DNA from: Bufo bufo
Taxonomy: Eukaryota; Chordata; Amphibia; Anura; Bufonidae
Assembly (NCBI RefSeq): GCF_905171765.1
Contig: NC_053393.1
Location: 186,895,921 to 186,959,920, forward strand
DNA: 64,000 bases
Direction: 5' to 3'
The translations under genes and the position numbers were made by a program. The stretch's first letter is position 1, and the number at the start of each line of letters is the position of its first letter. The notes beneath the pieces are model-generated. The model saw only the letters and a program-made list of their open reading frames with translations. It had not been told where the DNA came from and searched no databases. Shown here one piece after another: positions 23,601-36,099 of the stretch.

Positions 23601-24039
23601 AAGTTTTAAATTAACTATAACACAGAAACACGCAATCAAACAGAAGTTTAAACAAGGACGGACAGACAGAAAATTACACTAAATCCCTAACTGACCTAAC
23701 CTAAAATCTGTTCTAAATAGCCCTAAACACTAACCTAAACTATTAATCTATATCTAGAGGTCTTTTCAAGTCCCTAACTACCTATACCTAATGCCCTACA
23801 CAGATCCCTGCACTAAAACCTATCAGCTAACTGTATCTTGTATCTTTTAACTAACTAATCTAACCTATCTAATAATTCAGACCCTAAAAGATATTCCCTA
23901 ATCACTACCTAACACTAACTAGCTAAATGATAGAATAATTCAAAATTTCTGGATCAATAGAATAGCACAGCACAAAACAAGCAGCTCCTATCTCTCCAAT
24001 AACTAAACCCACAAAATGGATACCGGGGAGTGCCTCGAT

Positions 24040-24116
24040 TTATATAGTGAGAGGTAGACTACTTTCCTATTGGTTGCTAGGGATGTTGCTAAGCTGTGAC
24101 AATGCCTTCCCATTGG
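24040..24116 (-). promoter_or_regulatory. TATA/CCAAT promoter of hAT transposase (copy A)
   Basis: On the minus strand a TATATAA box lies at 24046-24040. CCAAT boxes lie upstream at 24073-24069 and 24116-24112. The spacing is normal for a Pol II core promoter, with transcription expected to start near 24010, about 1.07 kb before the ATG. Confidence 0.7.
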
Positions 24117-24169
24117 CTATAAGCAAAAATAGGGAGGGGTGAACAATAACCTCACATGGAAAACAAGGA

Positions 24170-26036
24170 AAAAAAAATGCGAATAGGCAGTCACGAATAA
24201 TTCGCAATAATATACAATTCGCAGAAGCAGAATCCATAGTCGAATGGCCTTATAGGAATAGATTTATGCGAATTTTTGAAATGTCCGCTTTTTTTCGCAT
24301 TACAGGAACCGTTGTAAAATAGGCTACATTAAATGGTATTTCAAGGGTCAATCAGTAAGTACACGATAGGATGTCTGGTAATATTTAGGTGCCCATTATT
24401 CTCTCAATAAAGGCTATATGTGAAATACTCAATAACACTAGTTTAGGCGGGCGGGAAAAACATAACACGAAAAGTATTTTTTTGCGAATGTTATGGCAGC
24501 GGATTTTCGCATACAATATAATATATTGAAAGTGTTACAATTAAATGAGTAAGGATCCTGAACGGTTTTGGACATGTCAAGTAACTTCTGGGCTAGATTG
24601 CTTGTCATGGAACATAATTTAGGATTGGCGAAAAACCGTATTTACAATATGCGAGTAGATCGGTTCGCATACAAGCTGTAAGGAAAAAACAGCTAACAGT
24701 GGTTGGGATATTATATGCGAAAATTCGCTAACATTAAATGCGTAAAACAATTCGGTTCGTGTAATGGTAACTAACCATTACGCGAACAGAATTTTTTTGC
24801 GCATTTAATGTTAGCGAAATTTCGCATGTAATATAAGAAAGTTAAAATTAAATGAGTAACTGAACGCTTTTGACATGATTGTCAAGTGAATTCTCAGCAC
24901 GGTTGCTAGTCATGGAACATAACCTAGCCTTTGCGAAAAAAAAAAAGTCTTTAGAACATGCGATCCGCACACAAGCTTTAAGCATTAGCAATAAGCATAG
25001 TAATACTTGACTGATGGAATGACTCGAAATTTTTCGAAAATAGTGCTATATAAGAAAATCTAGAATATAGCACTATATTCGAAAACTACGGAATTCCGCA
25101 TTTTTCAAATATAGTGGCATATTCTGGATTTTCGTATATAGCACTATTTTCGTAAATTTACGAGTTATTTCATGAGTCAAGTATATGCTTATTGCTATGC
25201 TGCTAATGCATTGATTGCATATATATTATATGCGAAAATATTAAATGCGTAAAAAAAATTCTGTTCGTGTAATGGTTAGATGGCTCTTTCCAAGTTGTGA
25301 AGAGCCATCTAACCATTACACGAACAGAATTTTTTTACGCAATTAATATTTTCGCATATAATATATATGCATTAGCATAGCAATAAGCAGCATATACTTG
25401 TCCTTGACTGATGAAATGACTCGAAATTTTTCGAAAATATTACTATATACGAAAATCAAGAATATAGCACTATATTCGAAAAATACGGCATTCCGTATTT
25501 TTCGAATATAGTGCTATATTCTTGATTTTCGTATATAGCATTTTTTTAGAAAAATTTCGAGTCATTTCATCAGTCAAGTATTACTATGCTTATTGCTAAT
25601 GCTTAAAGCTTGTGTGCGGATCGCATGTTGTAAAGACGTTTTTTTTCGCAAAGGCTAGCAACCGTGCCGAGAATTCACTTGACATGTCAGAAGCGTTCAG
25701 TTACTCATATGGTTTTGACTTTCTTATATTTTATGCGAAAATTCGCTAACATTAAATGCGCAAAAAAAATTCTGTTCGTGTAATGGTTAGCTGGCTCATC
25801 CAAACTACTGTTAGTTAGCTGCTTTTGCTTACAGCTTGTGTGGAATTTATAAATATGTGAGTTGTTCTAAATGCATTGGGACTAATCAATTATATTTCTA
25901 TTGTGTTATTAGCTTAAAAGGAAACGAAATTTCGTTTTAACGAATATAGAGGCAAATATTCTAATTGTTCGCGAATTCTCGAAGTTACGATATTCGCAAT
26001 AAAAATTCGCAAAACGGATATTCGCGCTCAACACTA
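24170..26036. repeat. subterminal region of nested palindromes and TTCGCAT-type motifs (copy A)
   Basis: Words of the type TTCGCAT or ATGCGAA occur many times between 24180 and 26036. Two ~0.5-kb modules (about 24774-25279 and 25308-25790) are each palindromic. At their centres are near-perfect hairpins around AATATAGCACTATATTCGAAAA. An outer tandem copy relation is visible between about 24560-24700 and 24870-24990 (both contain CATGGAACATAA). No coding sequence is present. This is where transposase-binding sites would be expected. Confidence 0.8.
25280..25790. repeat. extra ~511-bp palindromic module present in A and absent from B
   Basis: CTGTTCGTGTAATGGTTAG occurs at 25261-25279 and again at 25772-25790. 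In copy B the equivalent sequence runs directly from this word (complement, ending at 26291) into CTGGCTCATCC. A therefore has one additional unit bounded by 19-bp direct repeats. Confidence 0.85.
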
Positions 26037-26044
26037 CTCCCCAC
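26037..26044 (+). other. central copy of the 8-bp word CTCCCCAC between the two elements
   Basis: It lies exactly between GCTCAACACTA (end of A) and TAGTGTTGAGC (end of B), in the same orientation as the outer two copies. The word is not palindromic, so orientation is informative. Confidence 0.92.
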
Positions 26045-27400
26045 TAGTGTTGAGCGCGAATATCCGTTTTGCGAATTTTTATTGCGAATATCGTAACTTC
26101 GAGAATTCGCGAACAATTAGAATATTTGCCTCTATATTCGTTAAAACGAAATTTCGTTTCCTTTTAAGCTAATAACACAATAGAAATATAATTGATTAGT
26201 CCCAATGCATTTAGAACAACTCACATATTTATAAATTCCACACAAGCTGTAAGCAAAAGCAGCTAACTAACAGTAGTTTGGATGAGCCAGCTAACCATTA
26301 CACGAACAGAATTTTTTTTACGCATTTAATATTTTCGCATATAATATATATGCAATCAATGCATTAGCAGCATAGCAATAAGCATATACTTGACTCATGA
26401 AATAACTCGTAAATTTACGAAAATAGTGCTATATACGAAAATCCAGAATATGCCACTATATTTGAAAAATGCGGAATTCCGTAGTTTTCGAATATAGTGC
26501 TATATTCTAGATTTTCTTATATAGCACTATTTTCGAAAAATTTCGAGTCATTCCATCAGTCAAGTATTACTATGCTTATTGCTAATGCTTAAAGCTTGTG
26601 TGCGGATCGCATGTTCTAAAGACTTTTTTTTTTTCGCAAAGGCTAGGTTATGTTCCATGACTAGCAACCGTGCTGAGAATTCACTTGACAATCATGTCAA
26701 AAGCGTTCAGTTACTCATTTAATTTTAACTTTCTTATATTACATGCGAAATTTCGCTAACATTAAATGCGCAAAAAAATTCTGTTCGCGTAATGGTTAGT
26801 TACCATTACACGAACCGAATTGTTTTACGCATTTAATGTTAGCGAATTTTCGCATATAATATCCCAACCACTGTTAGCTGTTTTTTCCTTACAGCTTGTA
26901 TGCGAACCGATCTACTCGCATATTGTAAATACGGTTTTTCGCCAATCCTAAATTATGTTCCATGACAAGCAATCTAGCCCAGAAGTTACTTGACATGTCC
27001 AAAACCGTTCAGGATCCTTACTCATTTAATTGTAACACTTTCAATATATTATATTGTATGCGAAAATCCGCTGCCATAACATTCGCAAAAAAATACTTTT
27101 CGTGTTATGTTTTTCCCGCCCGCCTAAACTAGTGTTATTGAGTATTTCACATATAGCCTTTATTGAGAGAATAATGGGCACCTAAATATTACCAGACATC
27201 CTATCGTGTACTTACTGATTGACCCTTGAAATACCATTTAATGTAGCCTATTTTACAACGGTTCCTGTAATGCGAAAAAAAGCGGACATTTCAAAAATTC
27301 GCATAAATCTATTCCTATAAGGCCATTCGACTATGGATTCTGCTTCTGCGAATTGTATATTATTGCGAATTATTCGTGACTGCCTATTCGCATTTTTTTT
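26045..27400. repeat. subterminal palindromic region of element B
   Basis: This is the counterpart of 24170-26036 with a single ~0.5-kb palindromic module (about 26291-26796). The first 250 bp (26045-26300) pair with 25781-26036 of A, so the A/B junction itself is a ~600-bp hairpin with only 8 unpaired bases at its tip. Confidence 0.8.
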
Positions 27401-27453
27401 TCCTTGTTTTCCATGTGAGGTTATTGTTCACCCCTCCCTATTTTTGCTTATAG

Positions 27454-27530
27454 CCAATGGGAAGGCATTGTCACAGCTTAGCAACATCCCTAGCAACCAA
27501 TAGGAAAGTAGTCTACCTCTCACTATATAA
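27454..27530 (+). promoter_or_regulatory. TATA/CCAAT promoter of hAT transposase (copy B)
   Basis: CCAAT boxes are at 27454-27458 and 27497-27501. TATATAA is at 27524-27530. It is identical in layout to copy A. Confidence 0.7.
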
Positions 27531-27969
27531 ATCGAGGCACTCCCCGGTATCCATTTTGTGGGTTTAGTTATTGGAGAGATAGGAGCTGCTTGTTTTGTGC
27601 TGTGCTATTCTATTGATCCAGAAATTTTGAATTATTCTATCATTTAGCTAGTTAGTGTTAGGTAGTGATTAGGGAATATCTTTTAGGGTCTGAATTATTA
27701 GATAGGTTAGATTAGTTAGTTAAAAGATACAAGATACAGTTAGCTGATAGGTTTTAGTGCAGGGATCTGTGTAGGGCATTAGGTATAGGTAGTTAGGGAC
27801 TTGAAAAGACCTCTAGATATAGATTAATAGTTTAGGTTAGTGTTTAGGGCTATTTAGAACAGATTTTAGGTTAGGTCAGTTAGGGATTTAGTGTAATTTT
27901 CTGTCTGTCCGTCCTTGTTTAAACTTCTGTTTGATTGCGTGTTTCTGTGTTATAGTTAATTTAAAACTT

Positions 27970-28410
27970 CAGTTTTGTTACATCTGTCTTGTCTTTGCGT
28001 CTGATTGTCCGCGTTTTTCTGTTTTATAGTTAGAAAAAATAAAAGTTTAGTTTTGTTTTTCGATTTGTTACATCTGTCTTGTCTTTGCGTCTGATTGTCC
28101 GCGTTTTTCTGTTTTATAGTTAGAAAAAAAAAAAAAAAAAAAGTTTAGTTTTGTGTTTCGATTTGTTACATCTGTCTTGTCTTTGCGTCTGATTGTCCGC
28201 GTTTTTCTGTTTTATAGTTAGAAAAAAGAAAAAAAAACAAAAAAAGTTTAGTTTTGTGTTTAGATTTGTTACATCTGTCTTGTCTTTGCGTCTGATTGTC
28301 CGCGTTTTTCTGTTTTATAGTTAGAAAAAAGAAAAAAAAACAAAAAAAGTTTAGTTTTGTGTTTAGATTTGTTACATCTGTCTTGTCTTTGCGTCTGATT
28401 GTGTGCGTGT
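27970..28410. repeat. tandem repeat in transposase 5' leader (copy B)
   Basis: Five units of about 90-103 bp are marked by CTTGTCTTTGCGTCTGATTG. One A run is a base shorter than in copy A, which shifts the mirror sum from 51569 to 51570. Confidence 0.9.
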
Positions 28411-28630
28411 TTTCTGTGTTTCTTATTTTTTCATAAATAAATCAAAAAAAAATTATACTTACTCTAAATTAGTCTCGTTTTGAAGTTAGGCGTTTTATTT
28501 ATTTTCCGTTTATTACTTTAATTTATTTTTATTATTTTTTTTGGTTTACATTACAAGTTAAATCTATTTTGTTTTTTGACACACGTCCCTACCACAATAA
28601 ACCTTTGGCCCAATCACTTGTACGTAAATT

Positions 28631-31600
28631 ATGAGTGCACCGGGCCGTGCAGGCAGCCGCGGTCGGGCAAATAGAGGAGTCAGTTCCGTTGCTGGACCGC
28701 CGACAGCGCGGGGCCGCTCCTCCAGTCATGTACAGGCAGGTGCCAGTGGCAGTGGTGTCCGCCTGATCCGTGATTTTTTTAATTTTAGCAGCCGTCCAAG
28801 GGCCATACTTTCCCAGGACGCCGAGACAGTGATGGCTCTGGTGGCTGACTCGAATGACACGGAGTCCTCAGCCCCAGTTCATAGCAGCAGCAGTAGCGGC
28901 AGATCTACGCCTCCTGTACTAGCAACCCCCACTCCCACAGAATTGTCCCCGCTCATGTTTGAAGACGAGGACACAGAGCTGGACATTCTGGGGGAGGCTA
29001 TTCAGGAGGGTGATTTACAGTTCAGCCCTCAAGATGGGCAGTACTTTTTGGAAGGGATGGGTGATAACGAGGAGGAGGGGGCAACGTCAATAAATACGCC
29101 TTTGGAATCCCTTCCAACAGGTGCGGGTGGTTTGAGCCACACAACTCCCGCATCTAGTCAGACCCAGGCGCCAGCAAGGGGACAGCGGAGAACAGTCAGG
29201 GGCTCCATGTTAGCTGTTCCCCTCAGTCCACCACAGTTTGGCACCGGGTCTGACGTTGAAAATGAGGAGGAGGGTGATGCCGAATGGGTGCCACCTATTT
29301 TGTCAAGTACCAGCAGCACTGAAGTAGGTAGGCACCAGAGGGAAACGGTGCGGCAGGTCTCCAGGGAGCCCATTGGCAGGGGCTCTACTGTCGAGAGGAT
29401 CAGGCAGCAACAGCAGCAGCATGCTCCGCCTGTGCACACTGAGGCCCAACAGGCGCAAGCCAGCACCATGCCATCGGACAGGAGGTTGGTGCGGAAGTCT
29501 CCTGTTTGGGCTTTCTTCACCCTGGCAACAGATGATGTTACTGTTGCTGTTTGTAACCTCTGCCATGCCAGGGTGAGGAGAGGGAGGTTAGTTTCTCGGC
29601 TGGGTACCACAGCCCTGAACCAGCACATGAGATTGAACCACTGGCGGGAGTGGGAACACAGTAAGAGTGGTAGTAGCAGCAACGCCAGTGTTCAGGGGAC
29701 AGCAGCTCCTGCCACTGTACAGCAGCTCCCCCTCTATATTGCCACTACTGTTTCCCACCCACCAGCTTCCTCTAGTAGAGGTATTGGTACCGGCAGCCAT
29801 CCCTCTGCAACCAGTGCACCCTCCTCTATCTCCTCTGCCGTCCGGCGCCAGCCAACAATTGCTGATGCTTTTGAACGTACCGTGCCCTACGCCCCAGGGG
29901 ATCGACGTGTGCGTTCACTCAATGGGCTCCTGGCAAGGGTTATTGCCCAACATCTGCTTCCGTACAATCTGGTTGACAGCAACCCATTTAGGCAGATGTT
30001 GGAGCAGGCCCAACCCAAATGGCGTGTCCCCAGCCGCCATTACTTTGCCAGGACTGGTGTCCCTGCCCTGCACCAGCACCTTGTGCAGAATGTATGCCTG
30101 TCGCTGGATCATGCTGTCAGCGACAGGGTGCATCTCACAATGGATGCTTGGACCAGCAGGCATGGGCAGGGTCGCTACCTAAGTTTCACAGCCCATTGGG
30201 TTTCCCTCCGAGGCGCCGGGGAGGGAACGGCGGCATCTGAGTTTGTGGTGCCGCCCCGGGGTGTCCATGGGAGAACTACTCCTCTCCCGCAAGCCACTGT
30301 CTCCACGGCTGTTGAGCCCCCAAGCAAGCGTCCCCGTAGCTACGCAAGTGTGGGGCACGTCCGCTGCCAGGCCGTGCTCCAGCTTGTTAGCTTGGGGGAA
30401 CGGAGACACACTGGACCTCATGTTCTGTCCGCACTACAGGCTCAGGTCCAGAAGTGGCTGACACCCCGAAGGCTCCAGGCAGGTATGGTTGTCTGTGACA
30501 ACGGCAGCAACCTACTCGCCGCCCTTCAGGCTGGCAGTCTTACACACGTGCCCTGCATGGCACATGTCCTCAACCTTGTGGTGCAGAAATTCCTCCGCAC
30601 TTACCCAGGGTTGAGTGACATTGTGCAAAGGGTACGTAGGATTGCCGGCCACTTCCGCCGATCCCCAACCGCCACCGCGTCCCTGTCCAAACTGCAGCGG
30701 GACAACAGCCTGCCCACCCACAGGCTGATTATGGACAGTGTGACGCGGTGGAACTCCACCCTCAACATGCTGGAGAGGTTGTGGGAGCAGCGACGGGCGG
30801 TGAGGGAATACCTGCTGGAGCTAGGCACTGCAGGGCCAACACACTCACTCCCCTACATCACTAATGCGGAGTGGGGGCAGATTCAGCAAGTCTGCCACGT
30901 GTTGGCCCCATTCGAGCAGGCGACAAAGATGGTTAGCAGGGAGCATGTCGGCCTCAACGATGTGCTCCCATTAGTGTTCCTGCTGGACAGGACACTAGAT
31001 CGCCTGCTTGAAGCTGGGGAGAGTGCCTTGGTGGAGCATGAAGAGTCAACCATGCTCCACCTGGACCAGGCCCAGGACGAGGAGGAGGATGAATTAGTGG
31101 ACATCCATGAGTCTGGGCTTGGTCAGGAGGGAGAGCCGGTGCTGGGGGCACCTATAGTCCGGGGGTGGGGCACCTCCGACCGGGAGCAGCAGCATCGGCA
31201 GCAGGAGGACCAAGAGGTCATGGTCTCTGGCAGCTCTGAAGAGTCACAGCGGGCTGTGCTCTTCCCCATGGCTGCCCACATGCTGCGATGCCTCAGGAGG
31301 GACCCCCGGATCATCAAAATAAAGGAGAGGGATGAGTTTTGGTTGGCCACCCTATTAGACCCTCGCTGCAAGGGGAAACTGGAGGAGTTTCTACCAGCCA
31401 GCCGGAGGCAGGCCCGTATTGAAAAGTTGCGGGCCTGTCTGGTCCACCGGCTGGAGGAGGCAAACCCTATGCCTCACGCTCCAGTTCTCCCCGCCCATCT
31501 CACCCAGCAGGTGTCTGGAACCACCAGCACCAGCCGAGCAGGTGACCTTGAGGGTGAGATGAGGCTGTTCTACCAGTCTGCGCGACCCAGTACCAGCAGC

Positions 31601-31936
31601 AGCAGCATGAGTAACCACCAGCGGCTGGCCCGCATGGTGGCAGACTACATGGGGTCCGTTGGTGCTTCCGACAGCATGAGCACCGACGACCCCATGGAGT
31701 ACTGGGTTGCCAGGCTGGACACCTGCCGCGAGCTCGCTCAGTATGCGCTGGAGATACTTTCTTGCCCCCCCTCCAGCGTACTGTCTGAGCGGACTTTCAG
31801 CGCGGCAGGTGGGGTGGTCACCGACAAGAGGACCCGTCTGTCCACTGACTCTGTGGACAGACTAACATTCATAAAAATGAATGAGTCCTGGATCGGCAGT
31901 GACTTCTTGGCCCCCGCTGTCGGTTCAGGGCGCTGA
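28631..31936 (+). CDS. hAT transposase, 1101 aa, intact (element B)
   Basis: This is the second intact copy of the DDE transposase, and its translated product reads the same as in copy A. It has the BED finger (C308, C311, H332, H337), core residues D505 and D623, C642/H645, RW706-707, and the SERTFS block with E1053. The long N-terminal tail has acidic stretches (FEDEDTELD) and a Gln run near 260. It is uninterrupted over 3.3 kb with no stop. The ATG lies 1.07 kb past its TATA promoter. Downstream it runs within about 120 bp into the 133/149-bp satellite without an AATAAA signal, so the transcript may extend through the array. Retention of two intact identical frames suggests very recent insertion. 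Confidence 0.95.
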   Translation: MSAPGRAGSRGRANRGVSSVAGPPTARGRSSSHVQAGASGSGVRLIRDFFNFSSRPRAILSQDAETVMALVADSNDTESSAPVHSSSSSGRSTPPVLATPTPTELSPLMFEDEDTELDILGEAIQEGDLQFSPQDGQYFLEGMGDNEEEGATSINTPLESLPTGAGGLSHTTPASSQTQAPARGQRRTVRGSMLAVPLSPPQFGTGSDVENEEEGDAEWVPPILSSTSSTEVGRHQRETVRQVSREPIGRGSTVERIRQQQQQHAPPVHTEAQQAQASTMPSDRRLVRKSPVWAFFTLATDDVTVAVCNLCHARVRRGRLVSRLGTTALNQHMRLNHWREWEHSKSGSSSNASVQGTAAPATVQQLPLYIATTVSHPPASSSRGIGTGSHPSATSAPSSISSAVRRQPTIADAFERTVPYAPGDRRVRSLNGLLARVIAQHLLPYNLVDSNPFRQMLEQAQPKWRVPSRHYFARTGVPALHQHLVQNVCLSLDHAVSDRVHLTMDAWTSRHGQGRYLSFTAHWVSLRGAGEGTAASEFVVPPRGVHGRTTPLPQATVSTAVEPPSKRPRSYASVGHVRCQAVLQLVSLGERRHTGPHVLSALQAQVQKWLTPRRLQAGMVVCDNGSNLLAALQAGSLTHVPCMAHVLNLVVQKFLRTYPGLSDIVQRVRRIAGHFRRSPTATASLSKLQRDNSLPTHRLIMDSVTRWNSTLNMLERLWEQRRAVREYLLELGTAGPTHSLPYITNAEWGQIQQVCHVLAPFEQATKMVSREHVGLNDVLPLVFLLDRTLDRLLEAGESALVEHEESTMLHLDQAQDEEEDELVDIHESGLGQEGEPVLGAPIVRGWGTSDREQQHRQQEDQEVMVSGSSEESQRAVLFPMAAHMLRCLRRDPRIIKIKERDEFWLATLLDPRCKGKLEEFLPASRRQARIEKLRACLVHRLEEANPMPHAPVLPAHLTQQVSGTTSTSRAGDLEGEMRLFYQSARPSTSSSSMSNHQRLARMVADYMGSVGASDSMSTDDPMEYWVARLDTCRELAQYALEILSCPPSSVLSERTFSAAGGVVTDKRTRLSTDSVDRLTFIKMNESWIGSDFLAPAVGSGR

Positions 31937-32054
31937 AGGGTCCCTTGTTCATCCCTCTCCTTTGCTCTCCCTCCAATACGTTGTTTTTTAATTGTTTTTA
32001 ATGTAAAATCCATAATTTTATCAATATTTGTTTAATTATTATCATATTAGTTAT

Positions 32055-33914
32055 TTGGGCCTAGCTATATGTGGGCCTCATTCAATACCATTTTCAAAAA
32101 ACCTATGGTGGATGATGCAACCTGTCCTGACTCCTGATCTATCCTAGTCATCTAGGGGCATTATAACACTCAATCTACTGCTGCAGCTTCATGTTCTGCT
32201 GATTTGGGCCTAGCTATATGTGGGCCTCATTCAATACCATTTTCAAAAAACCTATGGTGGATGATGCAACCTGTCCTGACTACTGATCTATCCTAGTCAT
32301 CTAGGGGCATTATAACACTCAATCGACTGCTGCTGCTTCATGTTCTGCTGATTTGGGCCTAGCTATATGTGGGCCTCATTCAATACCATTTTCAAAAAAC
32401 CTATGGTGGATGATGCAACCTGTCCTGACTCCTGATCTATCCTAGTCATCTAGGGGCATTATAACACTCAATCTACTGCTGCAGCTTCATGTTCTGCTGA
32501 TTTGGGCCTAGCTATATGTGGGCCTCATTCAATACCATTTTCAAAAAACCTATGGTGGATGATGCAACCTGTCCTGACTCCTGATCTATCCTAGTCATCT
32601 AGGGGCATTATAACACTCAATCTACTGCTGCAGCTTCATGTTCTGCTGATTTGGGCCTAGCTATATGTGGGCCTCATTCAATACCATTTTCAAAAAACCT
32701 ATGGTGGATGATGCAACCTGTCCTGACTACTGATCTATCCTAGTCATCTAGGGGCATTATAACACTCAATCGACTACTGCTGCTTCATGTTCTGCTGATT
32801 TGGGCCTAGCTATATGTGGGCCTCATTCAATACCATTTTGAAAAAACCTATGGTGGATGATGCAACCTGTCCTGACTCCTGATCTATCCTAGTCATCTAG
32901 GGGCATTATAACACTCAATCTACTGCTGCTGCTTCATGTTCTGCTTGTGTGGGGCTCATTCAATACCATTTTCAAAAAACCTATGGTGGATGATGCAACC
33001 TGTCCTGACTCCTGATCTATCCTAGTCATCTAGGGGCATTATAACACTCAATCTACTGCTGCTGCTTCATGTTCTGCTTGTGTGGGGCTCATTCAATACC
33101 ATTTTCAAAAAACCTATGGTGGATGATGCAACCTGTCCTGACTCCTGATCTATCCTAGTCATCTAGGGGCATTATAACACTCAATCTACTGCTGCAGCTT
33201 CATGTTCTGCTGATTTGGGCCTAGCTATATGTGGGCCTCATTCAATACCATTTTCAAAAAACCTATGGTGGATGATGCAACCTGTCCTGACTACTGATCT
33301 ATCCTAGTCATCTAGGGGCATTATAACACTCAATCGACTACTGCTGCTTCATGTTCTGCTGATTTGGGCCTAGCTATATGTGGGCCTCATTCAATACCAT
33401 TTTCAAAAAACCTATGGTGGATGATGCAACCTGTCCTGACTCCTGATCTATCCTAGTCATCTAGGGGCATTATAACACTCAATCTACTGCTGCTGCTTCA
33501 TGTTCTGCTTGTGTGGGGCTCATTCAATACCATTTTCAAAAAACCTATGGTGGATGATGCAACCTGTCCTGACTCCTGATCTATCCTAGTCATCTAGGGG
33601 CATTATAACACTCAATCTACTGCTGCAGCTTCATGTTCTGCTGATTTGGGCCTAGCTATATGTGGGCCTCATTCAATACCATTTTCAAAAAACCTATGGT
33701 GGACGATGCAACCTGTCCTGACTCCTGATCTATCCTAGTCATCTAGGGGCATTATAACACTCAATCTACTGCTGCTGCTTCATGTTCTGCTTGTGTGGGG
33801 CTCATTCAATACCATTTTCAAAAAACCTATGGTGGATGATGCAACCTGTCACGACTCCTGATATATCCTAGTCATCTAGGTGGATTAAAACAATGGATCT
33901 ACTGCTGCTGCTAT
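32055..33914. repeat. 133/149-bp satellite array (copy B)
   Basis: This array has the same number and order of long and short monomers as copy A, in inverted orientation. At least one base differs (an extra CTG-type triplet variant near 32327). Matching order supports duplication of the whole element rather than separate array growth. Confidence 0.93.
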
Positions 33915-35829
33915 TGAACATTTTTTGACAATACCCTCATGAAAAAACATATATAATATAGTTTTTATTTTGATATCTAAAAAATGTTCATGCTAAGGAG
34001 CTTAAAAATCGTAATCTGGAGCTATGTCAAAATTTTTTGATTTTGAATGATTCAAGATTTAACAGGTTCCCGAGTGATAGGCTCAACCAAAAAAGATGAA
34101 GATGAAGTCATTCACCCATTATGACTAGTGTCTACTGTACAAGCCTGTTGGTCCAGTGCTATATTCTGCCTTTGCTAGAGTTGTCCCAGTCTATGTTCAT
34201 CATTGAGCAACATTATGTTTTTAATGAATCAGTTGAAAAGACTAAATCAACAGATCAACTGACCATGTTAGTAATACATTAATTAATGTTTTCTTCCGTG
34301 ATGCCATGAACAGTCTAGAATAAGACAATAGCATCATGCATATTGTATCAAATGTGAACTATTTGTTCAGGGAGCATTAAACCTAATTTAAATCCATGTA
34401 CAAACAAGTTATTTGAGACCTTTAAGACCTTATATATTTTTTTTAAATAACAGTCTACTTAAGCGTTATTTAATTCAATTATTCTGCAGAGTTATGAATC
34501 ATAACTTTGGAGTCTGCATTTTACTACAGTGTTAACTGTAAAACATGAAGGTTCTTAATCGTGCGTAGGCAACCAGCATGGATCAATTTTTCTACTTTGC
34601 ACTATAACAAGTCTAGAGTGTAGAATTCTCAAAACTTGTTTTGGATTGTTAATATTCATGCATGTGCTGTGTCACTTATGTATTGTCAATATTTAAAATA
34701 AGAAAAAAGTATATCAATAACACAATAAAATAAAAAGTGTTGTTTGGCTTCATTTACAAAATTAAATTATTTAACTTTATTTTATTTTCTTTGGTTTATT
34801 TTAAAAAATTGGGTTTGGGGGGCCAATGTTGTGGTTCACGATGTAGCAAGTTGTGGACCGCATGTGGCTTTCCCTTGTCAAAAGGTCTTGTGCAATAAAA
34901 ATAGTACTCGACTTATTGATGAACCTAATGAAACAATTTTATTTGATTTTATTTAAGTTTATTTTTTCCCTACGGATTAAGGTTCTAACATGGTGGTGTC
35001 TGTTGTCCTGGGAGGGGTGGCCGACTTCCGTGTTGACCTATCTACATGGTTGGGTCTGACTGGCGTTAGACTCATCCGTGTGACAATCCGGTTTTGATAA
35101 TGAAGCCTGAATGACACATGTATATAGGGATATTTACTTTTATCTATTTTTTTAAATATTGACAATAATGTAATGATGATTTGCACATGCTAAATATATA
35201 TAGACACAGCTTTAAAAAAATTTAATTTAAAAATACGTACTATATAATGTTCCTCAACTGTTGGAGAATTCTTATACTCTGAGTCATGTAAGCACATTTT
35301 TTGGTCTGTTTGGCGGAAGCAATGCCAGGACATTTAAATTTTTTTGTAATAAGTGCACTATTACGGATACGTGCTGTTTAGTTTTTACAACATGCCTTTA
35401 CCATTTTACTTATATCTACTTTTTTTTTTTTTTTTTTTGTGGGGTATACACAATTAGTTCGAAATAAGAGATTAACGGTGGATTATAAGGCCTACAACAA
35501 CCATAAATGCTCATATTATCCAATTGCTTAATAATTATGTGTAGGCAACATACTCAACGATTATCAAGGACTACTGCTATTATAAATATGCGTTGAACTT
35601 CTGGGTGGGACAAAAAATGCCAATTTTATATGTACATTCCGGTTGATGTTTGTCAGTGTACTGATGAGTTTGTGTATAGTATAGGGGCCTCACTGTAAAC
35701 AAATGTTTTGAAATGAATTGCAAAACTTCAATTAATAAAATAAAAACAAACACACAATATATAGATCAACAAATAAAATAATATTTTTTATAATATTTAA
35801 ATAACAACAAAAAAAAAGTAAAATTGGCC

Positions 35830-36058
35830 TTAAGGCAAGGCCTTCAGAACATTAATAATGTTGAGTATCTCCCCAACCGCCTTGTTGTGCTGCTCCTCCA
35901 CGACAGCCATTTGGTGGGAGTACTGCACCCTTAACTGGCGTAATTTGCGGCAGTGCTGCTCCCGGCACTTCCTCAACAGAGAAACATGGTCCCTCTGAAG
36001 GACTTGAACCTTCTCCTTGAGGGATTTAATTACTGTTAAAAAGAAAAAAATATATAAT

Positions 36059-36099
<41 letters not shown>

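Larger units (their letters stand above)
10874..26036 (+). mobile_element. giant hAT element A (15.16 kb), first half of the inverted pair
   Basis: The left end TAGTGATGAGC and the right end (reverse complement TAGTGTTGAGC) are 11-bp imperfect inverted repeats. Both fit the hAT terminal pattern YARNG. The element is flanked by identical 8-bp words. Contents from left to right: subterminal GAATATTCG and ATGCGCAT motifs, the SANT-like gene (+), AT-rich DNA, a 133/149-bp satellite, the transposase (-), its TATA promoter, and a 1.9-kb region of nested palindromes. It is about 15 kb, against 2.5-5 kb for typical hAT elements. Both genes look intact. It differs from B by one extra ~0.5-kb palindromic module, by C-run and poly-T length, and by a few substitutions. 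Confidence 0.92.
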
